Of a stretch of 64,000 bases of DNA, positions 33,841 to 42,655 are shown in pieces (position 1 is the stretch's first letter; each line of letters starts with the position of its first letter). The stretch is taken from assembly GCF_011751885.2 (NCBI RefSeq), contig NZ_CP061771.1, positions 930,001-994,000 on the forward strand, in the 5' to 3' direction. The translations under genes and the position numbers were made by a program. The notes below the pieces were generated by a model. The model saw nothing but the letters and a program-made list of their open reading frames with translations. It was not told the DNA's origin and searched no databases. Origin of the DNA: Salinibacterium sp. ZJ450. Lineage in GTDB: Bacteria; Actinomycetota; Actinomycetes; Actinomycetales; Microbacteriaceae.

Positions 33841-34805
33841 TGACGCAGCACGTCGACATCCATCCACTCGTATCGCCGTGGGGCAGGTTCGGGCTCTACA
33901 GCTTCTTCATCGACGCGCCCGAGCCGGCGATCGTGGACACCGGCATCGCTTCCTCGCCGGCCGAGGGCATGGCGCCCGCGCTGGAGGCGCTCGGGCGGCG
34001 CATCGAGGACGTCCGCTGGATCCTGCTGACCCATGGTCACATCGACCACCTCGGCGGGGCGCACGCCCTGTGGGAGCTCACCGGCCGACGCGCGAAGGTC
34101 GTCATTCACGAAGCGGATGCCGCGATGCTGCGCTCCCGCCGCGCCCACGTCGACGAGTACCTGACCGGTCGCGCGCAATATCTGCACGACCCGGACGGCG
34201 AGGCGAAGCAGACGGCCGCCGGGAACGCGGTCATCTCCGGGGAGATGGAACCCACCGTTCTGGTCACCGGCGGCGAGACCCTCTCGCTCGGCGGTGACGT
34301 CACCGTGTCGGTGCACTCAATCCCGGGGCACACCCCAGGCGCGGTCGCCTATGTTGTCGACGGGCAGAACGACGTGTTCGTCGGCGATGCGGTGCAAGTG
34401 CACGGCGCGGCCAATGGCTTCCCCGGCTACGAGGACCCGGCCGGTTACCGCGCGAGCCTCGAATACCTGCGTGACGAGATCCGTCCGCAACACCTTTACC
34501 TCGGGCATCCCTACCGCCGCGGCGACGGCACGCCCTACGGCGTCGAACTCGACGCGGACGAGGCCCGGGAAGCGCTCCAGGAGAGCCTCGACCTCGAAGC
34601 GCGGATCAGCGACGTCGCCAACCGCTACCTGCAGGACGGCGTGCAGCAGACCGATTCGGTGTACTCCCCGTTCGCCCGGGTCGCCGACGAGCTCGGCTAC
34701 GACAAAGACCCCACCCTGGAGCCGTCGCCGTTCTTCACGACGCTGCACGGCTACGCGACGCAGTTCGCCCAGAACACTCGCAATGAAAAAGGAGCAACAC
34801 GCTGA
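33840..34805 (+). CDS. MBL-fold metallo-hydrolase
   Basis: 321 residues. THGHIDHLGG (about 61-70) is the HxHxDH motif; His in IPGHTPG, Asp in VFVGDAVQ and a final LGHP complete the metal site, as in glyoxalase II, lactonase and related enzymes. The C-terminal 90 residues form a helical extension. Possible thioesterase or lactonase in the operon's pathway. Overlaps the CocE gene by TGATG. Confidence 0.85.
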   Translation: MTQHVDIHPLVSPWGRFGLYSFFIDAPEPAIVDTGIASSPAEGMAPALEALGRRIEDVRWILLTHGHIDHLGGAHALWELTGRRAKVVIHEADAAMLRSRRAHVDEYLTGRAQYLHDPDGEAKQTAAGNAVISGEMEPTVLVTGGETLSLGGDVTVSVHSIPGHTPGAVAYVVDGQNDVFVGDAVQVHGAANGFPGYEDPAGYRASLEYLRDEIRPQHLYLGHPYRRGDGTPYGVELDADEAREALQESLDLEARISDVANRYLQDGVQQTDSVYSPFARVADELGYDKDPTLEPSPFFTTLHGYATQFAQNTRNEKGATR

Positions 34806-36520
34806 TGGTTGACGTGACGACGTGGGATGCCGGTGGGCAGAAAATCTCCATCCTCAAGGACCTCCGCGTGCCGATGCGCGACGGCGTCGAGCTCGCCGCC
34901 GACGCCTATCAGGGAGTGGACGACAAGCCGCGCCCGGCACTCGTCGCGCTGAGCCCCTACGGCAAGGAACTGCAGGCGCTGGCTCTGACGACCCCGCCGC
35001 AGCGGCGCCCCAGCCCGATGTGGGACGGCTGCATCGAGGCGGGCGACATCGCCCGCATCGTGGCGGAGGACTACGTCCACGTCATCGGTGACCTGCGTGG
35101 GTCCGGGGCATCCGACGGAGAGCACATCGGCAACTACAACGCCGGCGGCGTCTCGCTCGGCCAGGATGCCTACGACTTCATCGAGTGGGTCGCCGCGCAG
35201 CCGTGGTGCGACGGCAACGTGGGCATGGTCGGCATCTCCTACTTCGGCTCCATGCAGGTGCTGGCGGCCGCCGAGCGCCCGCCGAGCCTGAAGGCGATCT
35301 TCGTCAGCGGCGGCCACTACGACTTCTACGAGACCACCTACCACGGTGGTGTTATGTGGTTCATGCCGCGCGCCGCCCGCGAGGGTCGCGGCGGCGACTC
35401 CGGCTGGGCGTTCACCGACAACGTCAAGTCCCGGATGATCGAGAAGTACTCGCCCGAGGAACTCAAAGCGCTCGTCGCCAAACGGCTGCAGGATCCGGAT
35501 GTCGCGGCCTGGCCGAACCTGGTGCATGTGCTGAACTACCCGAAGAACCACGAGGCCTGGTTCGACATCGTGATGAACGATCTCGACGGCGACTGGTACG
35601 AGGAGCGCAACCCGATCACGCTGGCGCCGAACATCGACATCCCGGTCTGGCTGCAGCTCGACCAGGGCCGCGGCTGGACGCTGGATGGCACCATCGAGTT
35701 GTTCGACTCGTTGAAGGGTCCGAAGAAGCTGACCGTCGGTCCGTACCCGCCGATGCAGTCGCGCCCCTTCGTCGAGGAGCACGACAAGATGTTCCGCTGG
35801 TACGACTACTGGATCAAGGGCATCGACAACGGCGTAATGGACGAGCCGGCCGTCAGCGTGTTCGTTGAGGGCTCGCGCGAGATCGTGACCGCCGACCAGT
35901 GGCCGCCTAAGGAGATCGAGTACAAGTCGCTCTACCTGCGCCCACGGCACAAGCTCTCCACCGAGCCCGAGCTGATGGGTGCGGAGTACGCCGCCCCGGA
36001 CGGTTTCTACCAGGCGCCGCTGACGGTGACCGACAAGGTGGAGATCATCAACTGGTCCACCGCGCCGTTCGAGGAAGACACCGAGCTGATCGGCACCGGT
36101 GCCGCGCACATCTTCGCGGAGATCGACCAGCCAGACACGAACTTCATCATGCGGCTGTGGGATGTCGCGCCGACCGGCAAGCGGCAGCTGATCACAACCG
36201 GCTACCTCAAGGCCTCGCACCGCGAGCTCGACGAGCGCACCACCGAGGGCAACCCGTTCCACCCGCACACCCGCACCGAGCCGGTGGAGCCGGGCAAGAT
36301 CGAGGAGTACGTGCTGCGGCTCTACCCGTTCGCGAACACCTTCAAGCCGGGTCACCGCCTGGTGGCGGAGCTGTCGAACGCCGAACCGCTGGTCGACGAG
36401 CACAACTCGCTGCTGCCCCCGGACGCCTTCCACCTGCCAGTGGGCCGCCCGGTCACGCACAAGATCTACCGGGACGCCGCCCACCAGTCCCGGCTGGTGC
36501 TCCCGTTCACTGTGCGCTGA
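34805..36520 (+). CDS. CocE/NonD family hydrolase (X-Pro dipeptidyl-peptidase-like)
   Basis: 571 residues. N-terminal LRVPMRDGVELAADAY, VIGDLRGSGASDGE and nucleophile elbow VGMVGISYFGSMQ (Ser about 142) belong to the S15/CocE alpha/beta domain. A C-terminal jelly-roll domain (about 400-560) ends with FKPGHRLVAELSN. The family cleaves esters and amides such as cocaine and glutaryl-7-ACA. Last gene of the operon, followed by a terminator. No signal peptide. Confidence 0.88.
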   Translation: MVDVTTWDAGGQKISILKDLRVPMRDGVELAADAYQGVDDKPRPALVALSPYGKELQALALTTPPQRRPSPMWDGCIEAGDIARIVAEDYVHVIGDLRGSGASDGEHIGNYNAGGVSLGQDAYDFIEWVAAQPWCDGNVGMVGISYFGSMQVLAAAERPPSLKAIFVSGGHYDFYETTYHGGVMWFMPRAAREGRGGDSGWAFTDNVKSRMIEKYSPEELKALVAKRLQDPDVAAWPNLVHVLNYPKNHEAWFDIVMNDLDGDWYEERNPITLAPNIDIPVWLQLDQGRGWTLDGTIELFDSLKGPKKLTVGPYPPMQSRPFVEEHDKMFRWYDYWIKGIDNGVMDEPAVSVFVEGSREIVTADQWPPKEIEYKSLYLRPRHKLSTEPELMGAEYAAPDGFYQAPLTVTDKVEIINWSTAPFEEDTELIGTGAAHIFAEIDQPDTNFIMRLWDVAPTGKRQLITTGYLKASHRELDERTTEGNPFHPHTRTEPVEPGKIEEYVLRLYPFANTFKPGHRLVAELSNAEPLVDEHNSLLPPDAFHLPVGRPVTHKIYRDAAHQSRLVLPFTVR

Positions 36521-36528
36521 TTCCGATT

Positions 36529-36564
36529 GAGACGCCCGCGCTGCGGCGCCGGCGCGGGCGTCTC
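36529..36564 (+). terminator. Terminator of the rightward catabolic operon
   Basis: A 13-bp perfect stem, GAGACGCCCGCGC / GCGCGGGCGTCTC, with a 10-base loop, 9 bases after the CocE stop. GC-rich, weak U-tract. Confidence 0.75.
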
Positions 36565-36627
36565 TGCGGAAGTGGCGGTGAAGCCTCGAACGCTCCGGCG
36601 GCAATTTTGAAAACGGGCCCCAAAAGT

Positions 36628-36710
36628 GGAATGTCACTGCAGCGTGACTCGCCCCGGTTTCGTGCTGTCGCCTCGACGAGTGCGGGGCTGTCACTGCAGA
36701 GTGACATTCC
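36628..36710. promoter_or_regulatory. Paired palindromes upstream of LuxR copy 1
   Basis: Two near-palindromes, GTCACTGCAGCGTGAC (36633-36648) and GTCACTGCAGAGTGAC (36690-36705), are 57 bases apart. The outer flanks GGAATGTCACT / AGTGACATTCC (36628-36638, 36700-36710) make the whole block an inverted repeat. It lies about 140 bases before the LuxR ATG and has no counterpart upstream of LuxR copy 2. Operator pair or a small repeat element. Confidence 0.55.
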
Positions 36711-36847
36711 CGAATGGCGGCGGTGCGATCTTGCGTGAGTGACGCAAGCCGAGCGCGATCTGGACCACCCGCAACCGCGAAGGCTGACGAACGGAGGGAA
36801 GTCCATTGCGCCCGCCCCCGCCACGGTCGCATCATTGCCCTGAGACC

Positions 36848-38545
36848 ATGCCCACCCCACTCGGCGTCGGGCGCGCCGCTCTCGCCGTAGGCGACTGGGC
36901 GACCGCCCGCGACGCTTTCACCGAAGCAACCTACGACGACGACTCGGCGGACGCCCTCGACGGGCTCGCCCGCGCCGCGTGGTGGCTGGGCGACGTCGAG
37001 GCCGCCATCGACTACCGCATCCGCGCCCACAACGCGTTCAGACAGGAAGGCCGATTCGCGGATGCCGCCACCAGCGCCGTCTGGATCTCACGGCAGCTGC
37101 GACAGCTGTTCCGCAACGCGGCAGCCGCCGACGGCTGGCTCGCCCGCGCCGAAACCCTCGCCAGCGACGACATCCCGGGGCACGGCAACGACGGCAGCAC
37201 GCTGGGCTGGATTGCGCTCGCCAGATCAGAGGCGACACCGGATGCCGCGGAAGCAGCCGCATCGGCGCGCGACGCTCTCGACCGGGCGCGCGCACACTCC
37301 GACGCCGACCTCGAGATCGAGGCGCTCGCCCGCTTGGGTCTGCTCACCATCGCCACCGGTGAGGTCGACACCGGGGTGCACCAGTTGGACGAGGCGATGG
37401 CCGCGGCCAGTGCCGGCGCGGCGTCCGATCTCAGCAGCGTCGCCACCGCCTACTGCACGCTGCTCGAAGCAGCCGAGGTGCTCGGCGACGACGCCCGGTT
37501 CGCGCAGTGGACCGCCGCGATCACCGCGTTCGCCAGCGGCCCCGGGTTCGGCCCGCTCACCGCACCCGACGCGCCCGCCGCGTACGGACCGCTCTCGTCG
37601 TTCTGCGGCGCCTGCTGCGGAGGCCTCTACCTAGTCACTGGCAGGCTGGCCGACGCCGAAACAGAACTGGTGGCCGCGATCGCCGAGTTGGAGTTGCGCG
37701 GCATGGCCTCGCGGTGCGTGCACCCGGTCACTCGGCTCGCGGAACTGCGCGTCCTGCAGGGCAGGCTCGATGAGGCGCGGGTCCTGCTGGAACGGTACGA
37801 AGACCTGCCCGAGGCTGTGCGTCCGCTGGCGGTGCTCGACCTCGCCGCGGGCTCGCCCGCGATCGCGGTGGCCCGGCTCACCCGCCGGCTCGACGAACTC
37901 GGCGGCCTCGAGGTCGCCGCCCTGCCGTTGCTGACCGTGCTGGTCGACGCGCAGCTTGCCGCCGCTGACACCGCCGCCGCGGAGAACACGGCAGGACGAG
38001 TGGCGGATGTTGCGGAACGCACGCGCAGCGATCGGCACCGTGCCGAGGCACTGTTTGCGAGCGGCAAGGTGGCCGCGGCCGTCGGGGATCCCAACGCCGA
38101 GACCCCGCTGCGCGACGCGGCGCGCCTGTTCAGCGAAGCGGGGCTCGCCCTGCAGGCCTGCCGAGCCCGGCTGGCACTGGCCCGGGCGCTCGTTGCGGAC
38201 GGCGACGTCCCGGTCGCGATCTCCGAGGCACGGGCCGCGCTCGCCGCGTTCGACCGGCTGGGTGCGCGATCAGATGCGGGTGCGACATCCGCATTTCTGC
38301 GTGAGCTGGGAGTGCGCGGCCGCACCGGCCCGAAGAATCTTGACCTGCTGAGCCAGCGCGAACGGGAGGTGCTCGGCCTTGTCGCGCAGGGCCTCACGAA
38401 CGCCGAGATCGCCGAGCGGCTGTTCATCAGCGTGAAGACCGCCGGTCACCACGTCAGCAGCATCCTGACGAAACTGGGCGTCCGCAGCCGCACCGAGGCG
38501 GCCGCGTTCGCCGCGGTGCACGCCGAGATGCGGGCGTCGGAATAG
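36848..38545 (+). CDS. LuxR-family regulator with TPR-like sensor region, copy 1
   Basis: 565 residues from ATG 36848. A TTG at 36806, five bases after GGAGGGAA, is a credible alternative start adding 14 residues. Residues 1-490 are Ala-rich helical repeats of TPR/SARP type (GRAALAVGDWATARDAF and similar). The C-terminus is a LuxR helix-turn-helix: LLSQREREVLGLVAQGLTNA, EIAERLFISVKTAGHHVSSI, LTKLGVRSRTEA. No ATPase motif is visible, unlike MalT/LAL regulators. Paired with a SnoaL-like gene downstream; the pair recurs at 59419-61646. Confidence 0.85.
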   Translation: MPTPLGVGRAALAVGDWATARDAFTEATYDDDSADALDGLARAAWWLGDVEAAIDYRIRAHNAFRQEGRFADAATSAVWISRQLRQLFRNAAAADGWLARAETLASDDIPGHGNDGSTLGWIALARSEATPDAAEAAASARDALDRARAHSDADLEIEALARLGLLTIATGEVDTGVHQLDEAMAAASAGAASDLSSVATAYCTLLEAAEVLGDDARFAQWTAAITAFASGPGFGPLTAPDAPAAYGPLSSFCGACCGGLYLVTGRLADAETELVAAIAELELRGMASRCVHPVTRLAELRVLQGRLDEARVLLERYEDLPEAVRPLAVLDLAAGSPAIAVARLTRRLDELGGLEVAALPLLTVLVDAQLAAADTAAAENTAGRVADVAERTRSDRHRAEALFASGKVAAAVGDPNAETPLRDAARLFSEAGLALQACRARLALARALVADGDVPVAISEARAALAAFDRLGARSDAGATSAFLRELGVRGRTGPKNLDLLSQREREVLGLVAQGLTNAEIAERLFISVKTAGHHVSSILTKLGVRSRTEAAAFAAVHAEMRASE

Positions 38546-38634
38546 GGAGAGTTCCCCATGCTTCGTGCGCTGCCCGGCGGGAAACTGACGGCATGACACA
38601 CATCGCCAACACAACGAGTGCAAAGGAGCCTGAC

Positions 38635-39045
38635 ATGACCGACACGAAGGCGGTGGCGAAGCGCTTCTACGACATCATGAGCGACTGGTCGCCCAGCAAG
38701 CTCGACGCGATCTGTTCACCGACCCTGCGCGGACACGCCGGCGCGGGCGCCGACCTGGATGAGCTGAAGCAGTCCATCTCGGGATTTGTCGACGCCTTTT
38801 CCGACTTTCACGCGACGGTGAAGTACCTCGTCGGCGAAGGCGACCTTGTTAGCGCTTGGGTCACCTACGAAGGCACGCACACCGGCACGTTCGCGGGAGT
38901 GCCCGGCAGCGGGCGGCCGATCAAGATCGCGGGATGGGACCTGCTGCGAGTCGAGCACGACCGCATCGTGGAGATCACCCAGTACTGCGACGTGTTCACC
39001 CTGATGAACCAGATCGGGGCGTTGCCTACGGCGGCCCCGGCTTAG
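38635..39045 (+). CDS. SnoaL/NTF2-like protein, copy 1
   Basis: 136 residues from ATG 38635 with RBS AAAGGAG. Cone-fold pattern AKRFYDIMSDWSPSKLD, LKQSISGFVDAFSDFHATV, VTYEGTHTGTFAGVPGSGRP and IVEITQYCDVFTLMNQIG is typical of SnoaL-like polyketide cyclase or ester-cyclase-like proteins (COG5485). Possible small-molecule binding or isomerase role, perhaps as a ligand sensor with the LuxR protein. Overlaps the convergent GH66 stop by 4 bases. Confidence 0.85.
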   Translation: MTDTKAVAKRFYDIMSDWSPSKLDAICSPTLRGHAGAGADLDELKQSISGFVDAFSDFHATVKYLVGEGDLVSAWVTYEGTHTGTFAGVPGSGRPIKIAGWDLLRVEHDRIVEITQYCDVFTLMNQIGALPTAAPA

Positions 39046-40724
39046 CTACCGTCGATCGGAATCAACACAATGCCCCATTCCGCAAGCGGCGGCAGTTCGA
39101 ACACAACGCTCGACTGGCCAGCTGACAGCGCGTCATGCTGACGTCCGGCCCCCATACCCGTCGGCGTGAGTTGAATCATCTCAGGCGACTCTGGCGCTGC
39201 GAACCAGACGCTTGAGCCCGGGTTGATCGGCGCGATTTTGACGACGATCGGGTCGCCGTGGCCGATGACGCTGGTCTCGCTCTTGCCTGCATCCCACCTG
39301 GTTTCGCTCTGCGAAACCAGGTTGATCAGGTGCACCACGAGCCCGTGTGGGGTGCGCACGACGCGCGTCCATACTGCACCGGCCTCTGCCTTCGTCGAGA
39401 AACGGGTCGACCCGTGTTCGAAAACGACGTCCTCGTTGATCCCACCGGTGAAGAACTCGGTGACGTCCGCGTGCTCGGGGCCATAAAACAGGTCACCGTA
39501 GCGCACCTGGAAGTCGTACCAGGTCGCGAAGAAGTCCAGGCTCCCCGCGGCCAGCGGGTGATTGTCGGGGTAGTACGGGTGAACCAGCGCGTTGCCGTCT
39601 TCGCCGAGCAGTAGGTGGCTCGCGCCGTGCGACCATGCAGTCGCCATTACCAGCGCCGCCGCAGCGTTTGCCCGCACCTCACCATCTCGATAGCACGAGA
39701 GATAGGCCGAGAGGATCGGCGGGTGCTCCGGTCGATGTGCTCTGGCGGACAGCGCCAGGCCGGCCAAGTCCTGGAGCGTCGAGTGCGGCTCCCAGACTTC
39801 TATGTAGGTGGCATCCTGACCAGTGCCAGCCGTCGCATAGGTGGGGAAGTCGTTCACGTTATTGAACATGAATGGGGTGTCCGGCAGGCGCTCGCGGATC
39901 GCATTGAGCAGGGTGACGAAGGATGCTGCTAAATCAACGGATGCGCCGTCCGACCGTCGCGCAAATTTCGGCCAACCGTACTGGTCGAGGTGGAAACCCT
40001 CGATCTTTGACTCTCGTACCACTCGCTCGAGTTCGGCGAGGTAGTGCTCGAGCCATGCGGGCTCGCTGGGGTCGACGAGCACAAGGAAGTTCTCGCCGAG
40101 GCGATACGGCTCGCCGTCAGAGCGTGTGAGGATCGACCCTTGCCAATTTTCGACCTCCGACGCGCCGATCGCGTAGACGGCTGAGTAGCCGAGCGGCGAT
40201 GTTCCGCCGTCCGACAGGGCCTGCGACATCCGGTTCACGACCGAGATTTCACGCTCCTGCCCGAGTGGGTCGAGGTAGTGCTCGCTCGGTGGCATGAGGG
40301 TCGAGTGCCGGTACGCCCAGTCGTAGAGCTGGGCGATGTTGAGATGCATGCGTCGGAAGTTCCGAGCCACGGCGTCGATGTCGACATCGCTAGTGAGTCG
40401 CACGACGAATCCGTAGCGCGGCCGGGCGAACGGCGTCGCGAGCACGTCGAACGCGGTCGCGCCTCCGGTACCGTCCGCTGCTGCGAAGCGCACCCCGTAA
40501 CCGCCGCACTCGAACTGCCCGAGCGACGCGGACGTCGCGCCGGCATCGACCAGAACAGTCCGCAGCACATGGTGCAGCTGAGTGACGTGGAGTTCGCCGT
40601 CCGAGGCCAGGGGCGTCCCGAAGTCGATGGTGACTTCCTCACCGGGGGAGTAGCCCGCCCGGTCTGGCATGAGCAGGGCAGTGCTGACTGCGACAGTGCT
40701 GTTGACCACAGTGCTGTCTACCAC
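39042..40724 (-). CDS. GH66 glycoside hydrolase (dextranase / cycloisomalto-oligosaccharide glucanotransferase family)
   Basis: 560 residues from GTG 40724, overlapping the GH15 stop. Features of GH66: N-terminal DRAGYSPGEEVTIDFG, YDWAYRHSTLMPP, GTSPLGYSAVYAIGASE, the nucleophile Asp in GFHLDQYG (about 276), acid/base Glu in DATYIEVWEP (about 338) and HGASHLLLGED. It should cut alpha-1,6-glucan. There is no signal peptide, unlike secreted dextranases, so it would act in the cytosol on imported oligosaccharides. Last gene of the sugar operon. Confidence 0.82.
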   Translation of the reverse strand: MVDSTVVNSTVAVSTALLMPDRAGYSPGEEVTIDFGTPLASDGELHVTQLHHVLRTVLVDAGATSASLGQFECGGYGVRFAAADGTGGATAFDVLATPFARPRYGFVVRLTSDVDIDAVARNFRRMHLNIAQLYDWAYRHSTLMPPSEHYLDPLGQEREISVVNRMSQALSDGGTSPLGYSAVYAIGASEVENWQGSILTRSDGEPYRLGENFLVLVDPSEPAWLEHYLAELERVVRESKIEGFHLDQYGWPKFARRSDGASVDLAASFVTLLNAIRERLPDTPFMFNNVNDFPTYATAGTGQDATYIEVWEPHSTLQDLAGLALSARAHRPEHPPILSAYLSCYRDGEVRANAAAALVMATAWSHGASHLLLGEDGNALVHPYYPDNHPLAAGSLDFFATWYDFQVRYGDLFYGPEHADVTEFFTGGINEDVVFEHGSTRFSTKAEAGAVWTRVVRTPHGLVVHLINLVSQSETRWDAGKSETSVIGHGDPIVVKIAPINPGSSVWFAAPESPEMIQLTPTGMGAGRQHDALSAGQSSVVFELPPLAEWGIVLIPIDGS

Positions 40725-41812
40725 TGTGTTGCCTCGGCGTCCGACTCCATCAGGATGAACTTCGCGTGCGACCAGAGCAGTGGGTCGGCGACCGGGCCCC
40801 AGCGGTCGATCCACGGTTCAACGAACCCGGCGTCTTGCGGCTCATCCATGATCTGCTCGGCGAGCTCGCCGCCGGTCGAAGCCTGCCGCACCACCCAGTC
40901 GCGGGCACGCGCGTGGCCCTCGTCGTTGCCGGCGAGTCGGTCATGCCAGCCTAGCCAGGCGGTCAGCAGCAACCAGGGGTTGCCGCCATAGTAGGTGTCG
41001 CCGTCATACCGGCGGATCCCACCCGTCGGCGATGCGAGTTCGTTCCGGATGCGCTCGATCGTCGCAGTCATGACCGGCTCGTCGGCATCCACGAGGCCGA
41101 ATGGTGTGGCGATCGAGATCAGGCTGGCGTCCACGCGTGAATCCTCCGGTCCTTTCACGAACGCACCGTCGGCGACGCACTTGGCGCGCATGAATGCAAC
41201 AATCTCGTCCGCGACTCGATCGTGCGCGGGCTCATCGAGCAGGCGGCTCGCCGCGCGAAGCCCTGCGGCGATGGCCGCGAGTGTCGAGGTGTGACGGCGG
41301 TCGCCGAACTCCTCCCAGTAATCGAAGCAGGGCAGTCGCCAGGCCGAGCTCAGGTAGCGCGCGGTGAGCTCCACCGCGCGATGGTATGCCGTCGCCGGCG
41401 CGCCCTGAAGGTGCGAGTGCAGCGCGAACATCCAAGTTCCGTAGCCGTCGAGCTGAAAGTTCGGCCACGCCTCCCCGGCAACCAGTTCTGGCTCGCCGTC
41501 GAGGGTGTAGCGCGTTGGGAGCATGTCCTCAGGGCGCAGCGGCTCGCCCGCCTCGAGGCGGACGAGGATTGCCTCGATCCGCGCGGCCTGGCTCTCGATC
41601 ACGGTGGCTGCCCAGCGGTGGAACGTCTCGGCCGAGTCGGCCCGGCCGCCGGCATCCATTGCCAGTGCCACGTACGCGCCATCTCGAAGCCACGCGAAGT
41701 GGTACTCGGTAAAGTTCGGGCTGGCGATGTACGCGCCCGATGCGGACTGGCCGCCCTCGATTACGCGCAGGCCGGCGGTCAAGACCTCGCGGGTTGTCAG
41801 TGTGGTGGTCAT
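40718..41812 (-). CDS. GH15 glucoamylase/glucodextranase-like glycoside hydrolase
   Basis: 364 residues from ATG 41812 (TAATG junction with the permease stop). An alpha/alpha toroid with GH15 motifs: FHFAWLRDGAYVALAMD segment (about 40), YGTWMFALHSHL, CFDYWEEFGDRRHTSTLAA with the general acid Glu, and FVEPWIDRWGP with the second carboxylate region. Removes glucose from alpha-1,4 or alpha-1,6 chain ends. No signal peptide; presumably works with GH66 on imported isomalto-oligosaccharides. Confidence 0.82.
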   Translation of the reverse strand: MTTTLTTREVLTAGLRVIEGGQSASGAYIASPNFTEYHFAWLRDGAYVALAMDAGGRADSAETFHRWAATVIESQAARIEAILVRLEAGEPLRPEDMLPTRYTLDGEPELVAGEAWPNFQLDGYGTWMFALHSHLQGAPATAYHRAVELTARYLSSAWRLPCFDYWEEFGDRRHTSTLAAIAAGLRAASRLLDEPAHDRVADEIVAFMRAKCVADGAFVKGPEDSRVDASLISIATPFGLVDADEPVMTATIERIRNELASPTGGIRRYDGDTYYGGNPWLLLTAWLGWHDRLAGNDEGHARARDWVVRQASTGGELAEQIMDEPQDAGFVEPWIDRWGPVADPLLWSHAKFILMESDAEATQW

Positions 41813-42654
41813 TAGCTCTTGAGCGCTCCAGAGGTTAGGCCAGCAACGAAGTAGCGCTGGAACACGATGTAGACGATGAGAACGGGAATGATGGCGATCA
41901 GCGACGCGGCGAAGACAAGCCCCCAACTCGTGGAGTGCTGACCCTGGAACAGTGCGATCGCGATGGGCAAGGTGCGCACCTCGACGTCGTTGAGCACGGT
42001 GAGCGCCCAGGCGAACTCGTCCCACGTGCCGAGGAAAGCGAAGATCACGCAGGTCGCTAGGGCCGGCTTTGACAGGGGGAGTGCAAGGTGCCAGTAGCGC
42101 CGCCAGGGGCCGGCGCCGTCGATCAGCATGGCCTCATCGAGTTCCTTGGGGATCGACTCGAAGAAGCCCGCGAGCAAGAACGTGTTGAAGCCGAGCGCTG
42201 TACCGACATAGAACGGCACCAGGCCGGGCAGCGAGTTGAGCAGGTTCAGGTCCCGAGCCAGGAGGAACTGCGGGATGATCAGCATCATCGTCGGGATCGT
42301 CAGACCGACGATGATCAGAGTGAACAGGATGCGCTTTCCAGGGAACCGCAGACGGCTGAAGGCGTACGCCATCATCGACGACAACAGCACGATGAGCACA
42401 GTGCTCGCCACCGCAACGACGGCGGAGTTGAGGAAGTACCGTGCGAAGTTTTCGACCCCGAAGACCGCCGCGTAGTTCTCCAGCGTCGGGTCTTCCGGAA
42501 TCAGCTGCAGCGGATCGCCGAGCACCAGGGAGCGCGTCTTGAACGACGTCGAAAGCATGTACAGGAATGGATAGACGAGAATGAACGCGGCGAAGGCCAG
42601 CAGCGCATATCGGATCGCATGGCTGAGGTTTCGGCGTCGACGCGAGGTGATCAT
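41812..42654 (-). CDS. Carbohydrate ABC transporter permease (MalG-like)
   Basis: 280 residues, six membrane segments. EAMLIDGAGPWRRYWHLALP is the EAA loop that contacts the ATPase; LFQGQHSTSWGLVFAASLIA near the end is typical of MalG/MsmG. Partner of the permease at 42656-43624. The start lies 1 base after the preceding stop. Confidence 0.92.
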   Translation of the reverse strand: MITSRRRRNLSHAIRYALLAFAAFILVYPFLYMLSTSFKTRSLVLGDPLQLIPEDPTLENYAAVFGVENFARYFLNSAVVAVASTVLIVLLSSMMAYAFSRLRFPGKRILFTLIIVGLTIPTMMLIIPQFLLARDLNLLNSLPGLVPFYVGTALGFNTFLLAGFFESIPKELDEAMLIDGAGPWRRYWHLALPLSKPALATCVIFAFLGTWDEFAWALTVLNDVEVRTLPIAIALFQGQHSTSWGLVFAASLIAIIPVLIVYIVFQRYFVAGLTSGALKS

Positions 42655-42655
42655 G

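Noticed and set aside
34751-37030. 759-residue open frame on the minus strand
   Set aside because: Antisense to the CocE hydrolase and the start of LuxR; no recognisable domain.
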